From JAUVXJ01 sp034411995 (GTDB lineage: Bacteria; Chloroflexota; Anaerolineae; UBA7937; B3-Chlor), in contig DAOUME010000026.1 of assembly GCA_034411995.1 (NCBI GenBank), positions 992,001 through 1,056,000 on the forward strand: a DNA stretch of 64,000 nucleotides, written 5' to 3'. The notes under the pieces were generated by a model. That model had not been told where the DNA came from. It did no database searches and worked only from the letters and a program-made list of their open reading frames with translations. Of the stretch, positions 48,566 through 57,220 are shown one piece after another (within the stretch, counting starts at the first letter, position 1; each line of letters begins with the position of its first letter). The position numbers and the translations under genes were made by a program.

Positions 48566-50815
48566 ATGCGCGCCAAGATCAAGTGGATAGCTATTGCTGG
48601 TTCTTCGTTAGGCTTGCTGGTAGTGGTTGCCCTGTGCGCCCTGGCCCTCTGGCTCGTCCGTCAACAGGAGCAGGCTCGCGCACAGTTTGCCCCGCCAACC
48701 GTCCTGGTCACTGAGCCGGCATCGGGGCAGTCGGCGCCTGCCGGCAACTACGTCTCCGTGTCCGCCACCGGGTTCGGCCGCACCCCTATCTCGCGCATGG
48801 AATTGTGGGTGGACGGCGAAGCGATGGAAGTCCAGGAGAGCGCTCTCTCTGAGGGTATCTCACCGTTCTACGCGTACTTCGGTTTTGCAGCCTCCGAGGG
48901 CCCCCACATGCTCTTCGTGCGCGCCGTGAATACAGCCGGGATCATCGGGCAGAGCCTACCGCTTGCCCTCGCTGCCGCGTCGCAGCCAGACCCCCAGGGA
49001 TCACGCCTGGCCGTTCGCGTGCAGGCGGGCGAGACCCTGACCGACATCGCCGAGGCGTACGGCAGCGACGTGGGTACCTTGCAGGAGCTGAATCCCGACC
49101 TGGGCGGCCAGGAACCTCCTCCAGACGCGGTCGTCATAGTGCCGGCCCCGCCTGGGGAAGGCCCGCCGCCCTCCATCGGCCCCACAGTGCCACCCTCTGT
49201 GCCTGGGAGCAACCCGATGCTCGTTCCAGATGTGCCCCCACAGAAGATCATCGAGCCTCCACCCGTGCTGCTTGACCTGCCTGTGGGATTTCTCGCGGTA
49301 TCCCCACCCGCTGCTCCCACGGATCTGGAAGCCCAGGTGCAAGACTGCGTGGTGCGCCTGCGGTGGAATGACAAGGCCACCAACGAGGAGTTCTACGAGG
49401 TGAGGATGGCGGGGTTGGGCTCACCAGGGCGCGCCGTCGCCAGGCTCGAACCGGCCGCCGGTGGCGCGGCGTGGGTCGAGATCGCGGCACCCCAGCCGGG
49501 CTACCTCAGCTTCTGGGTGGAAGCGGTGAACAGGCTGGGCCGGCAGCCCACCAACATCGCCCCGGTGTACGTCGATCCTGCGTGCCTCGCCACGCTTGCC
49601 ACCCAACTGCAAGTCCAGGCTCTCGACATGAACGTGAGCGCCAAATACGACAGGGTGTACTGCTACGTCTCCTTCGAGGGAACCCCGGAGGTGCGGATTC
49701 CTGAGGATGACTCGGCCTTCGTTCAGGCTCAATCGGGACAAGCGGACATCGCTGCCTGGGCAGGCGGGAGCCACGGACTCGTCGTGCCCATCCCGGAGGA
49801 CAAGGCACTGGAGATCACCGGAAACTGCTTGGGCTGGTCGGGCGCACAGCTAGAGAAGCTCGGTTCCCTTAGCGGGAACTACGCCGCCGACACCTGGGAT
49901 GGGAACAGGCGGTCCTTGCAGGGTGGAGCCTTTCAGATTGGCCTGACCATCGAGCCGCTGGGAGCGCTGGACACCACCGGAACGCGGGAAGCCTACTCTT
50001 ACGAAGATGCCTCAATGTCGGTTCCGTACGACGTGCGCGAAGGCCACAATGGCTCCGCGTTGGGGGGCGCTGATCCTCTTCAGCGCCAGCTTAGCTGGAA
50101 GTGGGACGGTGATCCCGCCAAGATCGACGGATTCCAGATCTTCCTCAATGGCGCGCCCTACAACCTTGGGTGGTTGGCGGACCCTCCCCTGGTCGACCCC
50201 GGCGGCCGAAGCATCAGTGTGCGGCTTCCGCACGCCTGTGGCGGGCATGTTCTTTGGCAAGTTGCCGCCATCGCCGGGCCGGCCCAGTCCAGGTTGAGCG
50301 CCCGGTCCCCCGATAACGATTATGACCTGCCCGAGTGCCACGCCTTCGCTGTGATCACCTTCCAGACACTCGATTTTCCCGCCGATGGCCAAGTTGATAT
50401 GTGGTACTCCATATTTGCCAACAACATAGAGAAGCGGTACTGGAATGACACCTTCCGCATGCCCCTGACGGGCGGCATCTATCCCTTCAGTAGCCTCTCA
50501 ACCTACTACGACTTCCCACCTTATAACATCCCCTCCACGGACAGCATTGTGGTGCCCCTCTCGTCGGACCCAGCACCGGCACTGCGCTATGGCTGTCTCT
50601 TCAGGTATTGGAACTGGCAGTTTGGAGACTTGGAGCCCTCCCTTTGCAGGCAGTGGTGCGATCACACCATCGCCATGACCCCGGAGAAATGGGCGACATT
50701 CAACGAGACGGTATCTTGCCCTCTGCTAGGGGCGCAATGCCTCTCGGGACCTGCGTTTCGCTACCTTCCCAGTGTGGTAGTGAATGTGCGGGGCTTCGTT
50801 GCTCCGTTGCCCTAG
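48566..50815 (+). CDS. membrane-anchored extracellular protein with LysM domain
   Basis: A 749-residue protein anchored by an N-terminal transmembrane segment (residues about 8-32). An Ig-like domain (about 40-140; VLVTEPASGQSAPAGNYVSV, GPHMLFVRAVNTAGIIG) is followed by a LysM domain (about 150-195; VRVQAGETLTDIAEAYG, TLQELNPDLGG), a Pro-rich linker, a fibronectin-III-like domain (about 250-340) and a long C-terminal region of beta type with paired cysteines. LysM binds peptidoglycan-like glycans. It follows the previous lipoprotein by 126 bases. Both genes lie between the halves of an old duplication. Confidence 0.7.
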   Translation: MRAKIKWIAIAGSSLGLLVVVALCALALWLVRQQEQARAQFAPPTVLVTEPASGQSAPAGNYVSVSATGFGRTPISRMELWVDGEAMEVQESALSEGISPFYAYFGFAASEGPHMLFVRAVNTAGIIGQSLPLALAAASQPDPQGSRLAVRVQAGETLTDIAEAYGSDVGTLQELNPDLGGQEPPPDAVVIVPAPPGEGPPPSIGPTVPPSVPGSNPMLVPDVPPQKIIEPPPVLLDLPVGFLAVSPPAAPTDLEAQVQDCVVRLRWNDKATNEEFYEVRMAGLGSPGRAVARLEPAAGGAAWVEIAAPQPGYLSFWVEAVNRLGRQPTNIAPVYVDPACLATLATQLQVQALDMNVSAKYDRVYCYVSFEGTPEVRIPEDDSAFVQAQSGQADIAAWAGGSHGLVVPIPEDKALEITGNCLGWSGAQLEKLGSLSGNYAADTWDGNRRSLQGGAFQIGLTIEPLGALDTTGTREAYSYEDASMSVPYDVREGHNGSALGGADPLQRQLSWKWDGDPAKIDGFQIFLNGAPYNLGWLADPPLVDPGGRSISVRLPHACGGHVLWQVAAIAGPAQSRLSARSPDNDYDLPECHAFAVITFQTLDFPADGQVDMWYSIFANNIEKRYWNDTFRMPLTGGIYPFSSLSTYYDFPPYNIPSTDSIVVPLSSDPAPALRYGCLFRYWNWQFGDLEPSLCRQWCDHTIAMTPEKWATFNETVSCPLLGAQCLSGPAFRYLPSVVVNVRGFVAPLP

Positions 50816-51050
50816 TCCGCCGGCGGCGGCAGGGACCCCGTAGGCGTCCTCCGTCTCCACTGGGGCGGCACCAGGCCAGAGGAAGGTTTGAACGAGGACC
50901 TGGCAGATACCTGGACGAAGCTGTCGAGGATTGACCCGGTCGCGAAGAGTCCGCAGTTGCCACTTCTGTTCCTCAGAGAAGGCACCGGTTTGACGCAGGA
51001 GCTCGAAGGTGGTTCCCGCTGGATCTAGGCGCCGTCCGCTGCCCTAAGCC

Positions 51051-51185
51051 TGGCTCGACGGGGAGCGAGACGCAGACACGGCCCAGGCGGTCAAGTACAT
51101 GAACTCCGGGGATGTGACGGGGATCAGGGCACCTGGCCAGTACGCTGTGCGCTACCCGGCGGCGGTCGTGTACCAGGCTGCGTAA
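51051..51185 (+). pseudogene. 3' remnant of a second MEMO gene
   Basis: From 51072 the frame reads ADTAQAVKYMNSGDVTGIRA then PGQYAVRYPAAVVYQAA and stops at 51183-51185, matching the end of MEMO at 46687-46800. The DNA similarity continues past the stop to about 51250, into the end of the intact uxaA gene. Nothing upstream encodes the rest of MEMO. Confidence 0.88.
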
Positions 51186-51208
51186 TACCCTCTCGGGGAA
51201 ACAGAGCC

Positions 51209-52366
51209 TCAAACCGTCGGGGCGATGGTGTGGATGGCGAACTCGCGGTGACCCAGTACCTCCGCCCTGGTCGGCTTCCCTGATGCCACCTCCAGAATCT
51301 CTTCGAACAGACGCTCACCCATACTCTGGAGGGTCTCTTCGCCATCCAGAATGGCCCCGGCATTGACGTCGATGTTACCTTTCCAGCGCTCGTATAGTGC
51401 GCTGTTCGACGAGACCTTGATCACGGGCGCGATGGGTGACCCCACCGGGGTCCCTATCCCCGTGGTGAACACCACGATCTGGGCACCGGCAGCCACCATA
51501 CCGGTGACACTTACCACGTCGTGGGCCGGGCCGTCCATGATCGCCAGACCCTGCCTGGATGGCCGCTGAGCGTAGTCGACCACGTCCACGATAGGGGTCG
51601 TACCCCCTTTACGAATGGCGCCCAGCGACTTCTCCGCCAGCGTGGTCAGCCCAGCCTCGATGTTGCCTGGGCCCGGCTCAGCCTCGCGGATATCCAACCC
51701 CAGGGCCTTGATCCTGTCCTCCGTTCGCGAGGTGATCTCCCAGATGCGCGCCCGCACCCCCTCGTCCGCCGCACGCCTGGCCAGGACATGCTCGGCCCCC
51801 AACAATTCGGGCGTCTCGGTGAAGATGGCACTGCCTCCCTGAGCGATCAACAGATCGCAGGCCACACCCGTAGCTGGATTGGCGGTCAGGCCCGAGAGTG
51901 TATCTGATGCGCCACACTTCGCCGCCAGCGTCAGCGCGGAGGCCTCGACCTCCTCCCGTTTGGCGCCCGCTGCTTCCTGCAAGAGTTTCCGGGCCAGCTC
52001 CACTCCGGTGGCGATGGCCTCACCGGTGCCTTGCATGTCCTGGGTGGTTATGGTTTCCACCCGCTGCCCGGCTTCGCGCAGCTTCTGCCCCAACAGTTCC
52101 GCACTCAGCATCTCGCAGCCCAGTCCCACCAGCAGCACCCCCGCCACGTTGGGGTTGCTGCAAGAGCCGACCATGGCCCGAATCATGTGCTCCTTCTCGT
52201 CACCCAGGTGGCCGCAGCCGTGCTGGTGGCTGACATAGACGGTGCCCGGCACCTCTCTGGCGATCATCTCGGCTACGCCAGTGGCACAGATCACCGTCGG
52301 AAAGACCAGCACGTGGTTCCTGACGCCCACTCTGCCGTTACTCCTGCGATACCCCAGGAACCTCAT
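51209..52366 (-). CDS. UxaA-family hydro-lyase, large (C-terminal) subunit
   Basis: A 385-residue protein of the altronate/galactarate dehydratase and sulfolactate lyase (SuyB) family. Motifs include GYRRSNGRVGVRNHVLVFP, VSHQHGCGHLGDEKEH, NPNVAGVLLVGLGCE, LAAKCGASDTLSGLTANPAT and TTGIGTPVGSPIAPVIKVSS; conserved Cys residues bind an iron-sulfur or metal centre. In UxaA the small SAF domain is fused; here it is a separate gene just upstream, overlapping by ATGA, as in SuyAB. It is the last gene of the minus-strand catabolic cluster. The substrate is unknown. Confidence 0.85.
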   Translation of the reverse strand: MRFLGYRRSNGRVGVRNHVLVFPTVICATGVAEMIAREVPGTVYVSHQHGCGHLGDEKEHMIRAMVGSCSNPNVAGVLLVGLGCEMLSAELLGQKLREAGQRVETITTQDMQGTGEAIATGVELARKLLQEAAGAKREEVEASALTLAAKCGASDTLSGLTANPATGVACDLLIAQGGSAIFTETPELLGAEHVLARRAADEGVRARIWEITSRTEDRIKALGLDIREAEPGPGNIEAGLTTLAEKSLGAIRKGGTTPIVDVVDYAQRPSRQGLAIMDGPAHDVVSVTGMVAAGAQIVVFTTGIGTPVGSPIAPVIKVSSNSALYERWKGNIDVNAGAILDGEETLQSMGERLFEEILEVASGKPTRAEVLGHREFAIHTIAPTV

Positions 52367-52653
52367 GCCCTGTCCTCCCTGCCCTTCGGACCACCCACGT
52401 TGTGGACGTGGACGTGCTCACCCCTGGCGATCCTCCGTGTGGCCAAGCCTATCACCTCGCCGTATTTCACCACCGCTTCTCCTTCTTGGATGTCGGCGAG
52501 GGCGATCTTGTGGCCAAAGGGGATAGCCTGCTGAGCGACGACGGTTTCCCTCCGCTCACCTGTTGCCGCCTCCACCGCCTCCCCCTGGCCAAGGGGGCTC
52601 AGAGCAGTGGCCACGTTGTCCCGCTGGTCAACCACGATCACAGCTTGTGTCAT
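52363..52653 (-). CDS. UxaA-family hydro-lyase, small (SAF-domain) subunit
   Basis: A 96-residue SAF-domain protein corresponding to the N-terminus of UxaA or to SuyA: TQAVIVVDQRDNVATAL, AIPFGHKIALADIQEGEAVV, KYGEVIGLATRRIARGEHVH and VHNVGG. The His-Val-His near the end is typical of the family. It forms a heteromer with the large subunit, whose start overlaps its stop. AGAGGA precedes the ATG at 52653; a TTG two codons upstream is less likely. Confidence 0.85.
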   Translation of the reverse strand: MTQAVIVVDQRDNVATALSPLGQGEAVEAATGERRETVVAQQAIPFGHKIALADIQEGEAVVKYGEVIGLATRRIARGEHVHVHNVGGPKGREDRA

Positions 52654-52771
52654 CCGCAATCCTCTTCCACACCCTCAGCAAGCAGTTGAGGCCAGGCCCG
52701 AACCGGTCGCCTCTCGAGACTGAGCCTTCAGCCCCCGCCGGAGCACAGCTCTCCAACGGCGACGGAAGACC

Positions 52772-53638
52772 CTAGGCACGGGTCCTCATCCTGGGATCCA
52801 GCGCATCCCGAAGGCCATCACCCAGGAAGTTAATCCCCAGGACGTTGATCACGATGGTCAAAGCCGGGATCATGACCAGCCACCAGGCGTCCCGGAGGTA
52901 CCCCCGCGCGTCGTTGAGGTCTCTACCCCAACTGGGAAGCGGGGGAGGGACTCCCAGGCCAAGGAAACTCAGAGTCGCTTCCGAAATGATGGCCGAGGAG
53001 AAGCCTATGGTGAACTGAACCACCAGGATGCCCACCAGGTTGGGCATGATATGACGAATCAGGATAGTGGGCGAGGGGGCGCCGTAGCTTTCGGCAGCCA
53101 TGACGAACACCTCCTCCCTGAGGGATAAGGTGCTGCCCCTCACCAGACGAGCGAAGACGGGGACGTAGATCATACCCAACGCAAAGATCACCGTGCCTTG
53201 CCCCCCGCCCATACTTCCGCTGATGGCGATGGCCAGCAGTATGGGTGGAAAACTGAGAAGCGCATCCACTATCCTCATCAGGATGTTGCCCATCGTGCCG
53301 CCATAGTATCCGGCGACGAGCCCCAGCGGCACCCCCACCAGGGCCGCCCAGCCCACTGAAGACAGCCCAATCAACAGCGAGACCCGGGCGCCGAAGAGAA
53401 GTCTACTGAGGACATCCCGCCCGTAGGAATCTGCTCCCAGCAGGTGTTGTATCGACGGAGGGCTCACCGCTGCCCCCAGATCCATGGCGATCGGGTCGTA
53501 AGGGGCCAGCAGGGGCGCAAAGATCGCACTCAGGAGGCTGATGACCAGAATGCAGCCACCCACCACGGCGGCTTTGTGTCGCCTCAGGCGCCTGATGGCT
53601 AGGGTACGCTGGCGATGATCCTTGACTCTTTGATTCAT
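52772..53638 (-). CDS. oligopeptide-type ABC transporter permease (DppC-like), pair 1
   Basis: A 288-residue permease of the DppC/OppC type. It has an N-terminal domain typical of the family (LRRHKAAVVGGCILVISLLS, LLAPYDPIAMDLGAAVSPPS, then HLLGADSYGRDVLSRLLFGA) and a five-to-six-segment binding-protein-dependent permease domain. The cytoplasmic coupling loop reads EEVFVMAAESYGAPSPTILI then RHIMPNL. It works with the DppB-like gene upstream (47 bases away) to import peptides or similar compounds across the membrane. Confidence 0.9.
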   Translation of the reverse strand: MNQRVKDHRQRTLAIRRLRRHKAAVVGGCILVISLLSAIFAPLLAPYDPIAMDLGAAVSPPSIQHLLGADSYGRDVLSRLLFGARVSLLIGLSSVGWAALVGVPLGLVAGYYGGTMGNILMRIVDALLSFPPILLAIAISGSMGGGQGTVIFALGMIYVPVFARLVRGSTLSLREEVFVMAAESYGAPSPTILIRHIMPNLVGILVVQFTIGFSSAIISEATLSFLGLGVPPPLPSWGRDLNDARGYLRDAWWLVMIPALTIVINVLGINFLGDGLRDALDPRMRTRA

Positions 53639-53685
53639 CCCCCCTCGAGAGGTTCGACGGTCGTCTCAGCTTTCATCTTCTGGCC

Positions 53686-54630
53686 CTAGTCGTACCGTAT
53701 GCGAGGGTCAAGATAAGAATACAGGATGTCAGTGGCCAGGTTCACGAAGACGAACACCAGGGCGACACACAGAGAGATACCCTGAATGACAGGGAAATCC
53801 CTGCCCAGCACAGCCTGCATCAGGTATCCACCAATGCCGGGAAGGCTGAAGATCTGCTCGATGACCACCGAGCCACCGAGCATATAGGCGAAGTTGATCC
53901 CGATGACCGTCATGGTGGGAATGAACGCGTTCTTGAGCGCGTGGCGCCAGTATATACGCAGCTTCCCCAACCCCTTACCCTTGGCCGTCAAGATGTAGTC
54001 CTGATGTAGCACCTCCACCATACATGATCTCAGCATCCGGGCGATCACCCCGCAGGCGTAAGCCCCCAGAGCCAGCGCCGGCAGGATCATAAACTTGATC
54101 GCACCCACCGGGTCCCTGGTCACTGCAGGGCCACCGGAGATCGGAAGGAGGCGCAAGCGAACAGACAGGATAAAGATCAGCACCAGAGCGAGCACGAAAC
54201 TGGGGATGCTCACTCCACCCAGCGCAAAACTCATGGAGAGGTAGTCCGCCCAGGAGTTCTGTCGGACCGCTGCGATGATGCCTATGGGGATGGCGATGAC
54301 CACCGCCCAGGTCATCGCCAGCGCCGCCAGCACCAGCGTATTGGGCAGCCGCGCCGCGATCTCTCCCAGAACGTCCTGCCTGTTGGCGACGGAGAAGCCC
54401 AGGTCGCCGTGGGCCGCTTTCCACAGCCAGTTGACGTATTGGACGGGCAGCGGTCGATCCAGACCCAGGTCGTGTCTCAGGGCAGCCTGGGCTTCAGGGT
54501 CGGCATAGTCACCCAGCATCAGGGGCACCGGGTCCCCTGGTGCAAGATGCATCAGCGAGAACACGATAAGGGAGGCAAAGAGCAGTAGCAATGGTAGCTG
54601 CACCAACCGCCTAGCGATGTAGGAGAGCAT
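53686..54630 (-). CDS. oligopeptide-type ABC transporter permease (DppB-like), pair 1
   Basis: A 314-residue DppB/OppB-type permease. It starts MLSYIARRLVQLPLLLLFAS and contains LMHLAPGDPVPLMLG, followed by six membrane segments. The coupling loop contains EVLHQDYILTAKGKGLGKLR then IYWRHALKNAFIP, and the end YLDPRIRYD is typical. It pairs with the DppC-like protein downstream. The substrate-binding protein gene lies about 2.6 kb upstream, beyond the two glutamate cyclase genes. No ATPase genes are in the window. Confidence 0.9.
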   Translation of the reverse strand: MLSYIARRLVQLPLLLLFASLIVFSLMHLAPGDPVPLMLGDYADPEAQAALRHDLGLDRPLPVQYVNWLWKAAHGDLGFSVANRQDVLGEIAARLPNTLVLAALAMTWAVVIAIPIGIIAAVRQNSWADYLSMSFALGGVSIPSFVLALVLIFILSVRLRLLPISGGPAVTRDPVGAIKFMILPALALGAYACGVIARMLRSCMVEVLHQDYILTAKGKGLGKLRIYWRHALKNAFIPTMTVIGINFAYMLGGSVVIEQIFSLPGIGGYLMQAVLGRDFPVIQGISLCVALVFVFVNLATDILYSYLDPRIRYD

Positions 54631-54754
54631 AGGCTACATTCTCCATGTCATTTCCGGAGGCGCAGTGCCCGGGGTCCCCGCGCGCACGCCTTCCCCTGCG
54701 GTCTGGTCAGACTCTGCCCTCCTGGGTACTCCGACACGGCACGCCGCTGGCTGC

Positions 54755-55822
54755 TCACGTCTTGGGGCTTGGCCCGTCAGATACCGGCAGGTCCCCAAAG
54801 GCGCAGTTGCTGAGCCCGTTGCGCACAATCTCCTGTAGGATGGTAACGATCGCCTGTTGTATGGCAGGACTCGTTCCGTCCACCCAGGGAATGGACGCCC
54901 CAAGCCCTGCCGCCACCGCTCCCTTGGCCACCATGGCCTCGACCATCCTTCTCTCTGTGTCCGCGTCCTGCAGAATGAACGGATCCTCCAGCATGTAGGC
55001 CAGCATAGCCGACACGCCATAGGCTCCCCAGTTCGAGACCGCAGCGGAGACCAGCACATCTGTGGCGGTGGCGGTAGCCTCCCCGCCCCCGCAATCGCAC
55101 TGACACGTCACCCCGTAGGCTTGTTTGTAGATCTCGTTGGCCTCTTCCCTGATCAGGCCGAAGCCGATCTCGTTGCCCCCGTCACCAATCCCTATGGTGA
55201 AGACTCCCCTCTTTTTCGCCTCATCTACAATGTGGTGCACGTGTGGCTGAGTTTCCCCCGACACCGCCTGCCCCGCCGCTGAGTGCCACACCCCCACGGA
55301 ATTGGGTGCGTGCTTCTCCACGCCGATGACCGCGACAGGATTAAGCTCGTCCATGATCTCCAGCGCCTTCTCCTTGGCGCCTTCAGTACCCAGGGGAAAC
55401 GGCATGCTCAGGGCTGTGTTCTTCCTCTTGTAGACCTCGATGGCCTCCCTGTCCAGAACCGTCACCCCCGCAGCCACGCCCGCCGCAATCACCGGCCCCA
55501 GCTCTTTCTCATTGCCCACGTACACCGGGTTGGCGCCCAAGCCAAAGCTCAAGGCTCTGGCCAGGCTGGCGATGCCCGTGGGACCATCCGTCTCCCCCCA
55601 TTCCAGCCAGGGTGAGATACCTGCGCCGGAGAGAAGTATGACGTAGCCACCGCTCCCGACCTTGTCCATCAGTCCTTTGGCCGCAAGATAAGTCAGTGGC
55701 GCCCCTTGCTTGGCCCTCGCCGCCTCGTACAGGAGGTGGGTCCGCCCCCTCCTGGGGTAGTCATGTTCCAGCATCTCCACATTGACGACGCGATCGACGT
55801 ACTCTCCAATGATCTCTGGCAC
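54755..55822 (-). CDS. D-glutamate cyclase family protein (DUF4392), copy B
   Basis: A 355-residue protein with the DUF4392/DGLUCY signature: LLSGAGISPWLEWGETDGPT then GIASLARALSFGLGANPVYV, GVEKHAPNSVGVWHS and FTIGIGDGGNEIGFGLI. Mammalian DGLUCY converts D-glutamate reversibly to 5-oxo-D-proline. A cluster of cysteines (VTCQCDCGGGEATA) follows. It begins with a GTG at 55822 after AGAGGAAA and lies 137 bases downstream of a close paralog. The two copies differ mostly near the C-terminus. Placement within a peptide-uptake cluster fits amino-acid catabolism. Confidence 0.78.
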   Translation of the reverse strand: MPEIIGEYVDRVVNVEMLEHDYPRRGRTHLLYEAARAKQGAPLTYLAAKGLMDKVGSGGYVILLSGAGISPWLEWGETDGPTGIASLARALSFGLGANPVYVGNEKELGPVIAAGVAAGVTVLDREAIEVYKRKNTALSMPFPLGTEGAKEKALEIMDELNPVAVIGVEKHAPNSVGVWHSAAGQAVSGETQPHVHHIVDEAKKRGVFTIGIGDGGNEIGFGLIREEANEIYKQAYGVTCQCDCGGGEATATATDVLVSAAVSNWGAYGVSAMLAYMLEDPFILQDADTERRMVEAMVAKGAVAAGLGASIPWVDGTSPAIQQAIVTILQEIVRNGLSNCAFGDLPVSDGPSPKT

Positions 55823-55959
55823 TGTGTTTCCTCTCTTCCTCAGCCCTAAACTATCTTCACAGCCGCGATCTCGCGCATTCTACCATCGTACCGCCAGCCC
55901 GGCAACATCGCAGTGGCATCTCAGCACGACGAACTGTGGGCCTCGTCAATCCTCCAAGC

Positions 55960-57039
55960 CTACTCGGACCCCCGACGGCTCGCGGCATAGTCGGAGAAAG
56001 CCTGGTGCATCATGGTAGGCTTGCGTCGCAGTGCGTTGCTGACAACCCCATGCAGCATGGTCACCACTGCCTTTTGCACCTCCAGGCTGGTGCCGTCCAC
56101 CCACGGGATACTCAGAGCATAGGTGGCCTCCACGGCCCCGGCCTGGGCCATAGCCTCCACCATTCGTCGCTCGGTATCTGCATCCTGCAAGACGAAGGGG
56201 TCCTCCAGCATGTACGCTAGCATGGCCGATACGCCGTAGGCGCCCCAGTTGGATACCGAGGCGGACACCAGCACGTCCGCAGCGCACGCCGTGGCCTCGC
56301 CCCCCCCACATCCGCACTGGCAAATGGCCCCGAAGGCCTGCTTGAAGATTTCGTTGGCCTCGTCCCTGATCAGACCATACCCGATTTCATTCCCACCGTC
56401 ACCGATCCCCACAGTGAAGATGCCCCTCTTCCTGCCTTCCTCCACGATGTGGTGCACGTGGGGCTGCGTTTCCCCGCTGATCGCCTGGCCCGAGCCACTG
56501 TGCCACACCCCCACGGAGTTGGGCGCGTGCTTCTCCACCCCCACTACGGCAGCGGGCTCGAACTCATCGAGGATCTCCAGCGCCTTCTCCCTGGCGCCCT
56601 TGGCCCCCAGAGGAAAGGGCACGCAGAGAGCCGTGTTCTTCCTCTTGAAGACTTCCACGGCCTCCTTGTTCAGTACGGTGACGCCGGCAGCCACTCCGGC
56701 AGCGATCACCGGACCGAGCTCTTTTTCATTTCCCACGTAGACCGGCCTGGCACCCATGCCGAAGCTGAGGGCTCTGGCGAGGCTGGCGATCCCCGTGGGA
56801 CTGTCCGTCTCGCCCCACTCGAGCCAGGGGGATATTCCAGCACCAGCCAGGAGGACGACGTAATCGTCCTTCTTCACATTATCCATCAGCCCTTTGGCCG
56901 CCAGATAGGTGAGTGGCGACCCCTGTTTCTCCCTGGCTGCCCGATAGAGGAGTTCTGTCTTGTTGCGCCGTCGCGAATTGTCGTCCATCATCTCTATGTT
57001 GGTGATTTTGTCTATATACTCGCCTATGATCTTCGCCAC
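55960..57039 (-). CDS. D-glutamate cyclase family protein (DUF4392), copy A
   Basis: A 359-residue paralog of the gene at 54755, similar along the whole length (roughly three quarters identical by eye). It carries the same motifs: LLAGAGISPWLEWGETDSPT, IGEYIDKITNIEM at the start, GVEKHAPNSVGVWHS, FTVGIGDGGNEIGYGLI and ICQCGCGGGEATACA. The GTG at 57039 follows GGAGG. The paralogs may form a heteromer, or may act on different substrates. It lies between the substrate-binding lipoprotein gene and copy B. Confidence 0.78.
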   Translation of the reverse strand: MAKIIGEYIDKITNIEMMDDNSRRRNKTELLYRAAREKQGSPLTYLAAKGLMDNVKKDDYVVLLAGAGISPWLEWGETDSPTGIASLARALSFGMGARPVYVGNEKELGPVIAAGVAAGVTVLNKEAVEVFKRKNTALCVPFPLGAKGAREKALEILDEFEPAAVVGVEKHAPNSVGVWHSGSGQAISGETQPHVHHIVEEGRKRGIFTVGIGDGGNEIGYGLIRDEANEIFKQAFGAICQCGCGGGEATACAADVLVSASVSNWGAYGVSAMLAYMLEDPFVLQDADTERRMVEAMAQAGAVEATYALSIPWVDGTSLEVQKAVVTMLHGVVSNALRRKPTMMHQAFSDYAASRRGSE

Positions 57040-57220
57040 TCTGGGCCTCCTTCACGCCCAACGACGTATGAGTGCATCCTCTCCCCGGGATACAGGGTGA
57101 GGGTTGCGCCTGACCAACGCAAGCACCTGCCAGGACATGCCGAGGCCGAAGCCACGCGCGGTCTCGACCTGGCATGTCCTTCCAGTCACGCGCGCTCTTC
57201 AATCCCGAATGCGCGGGCCA

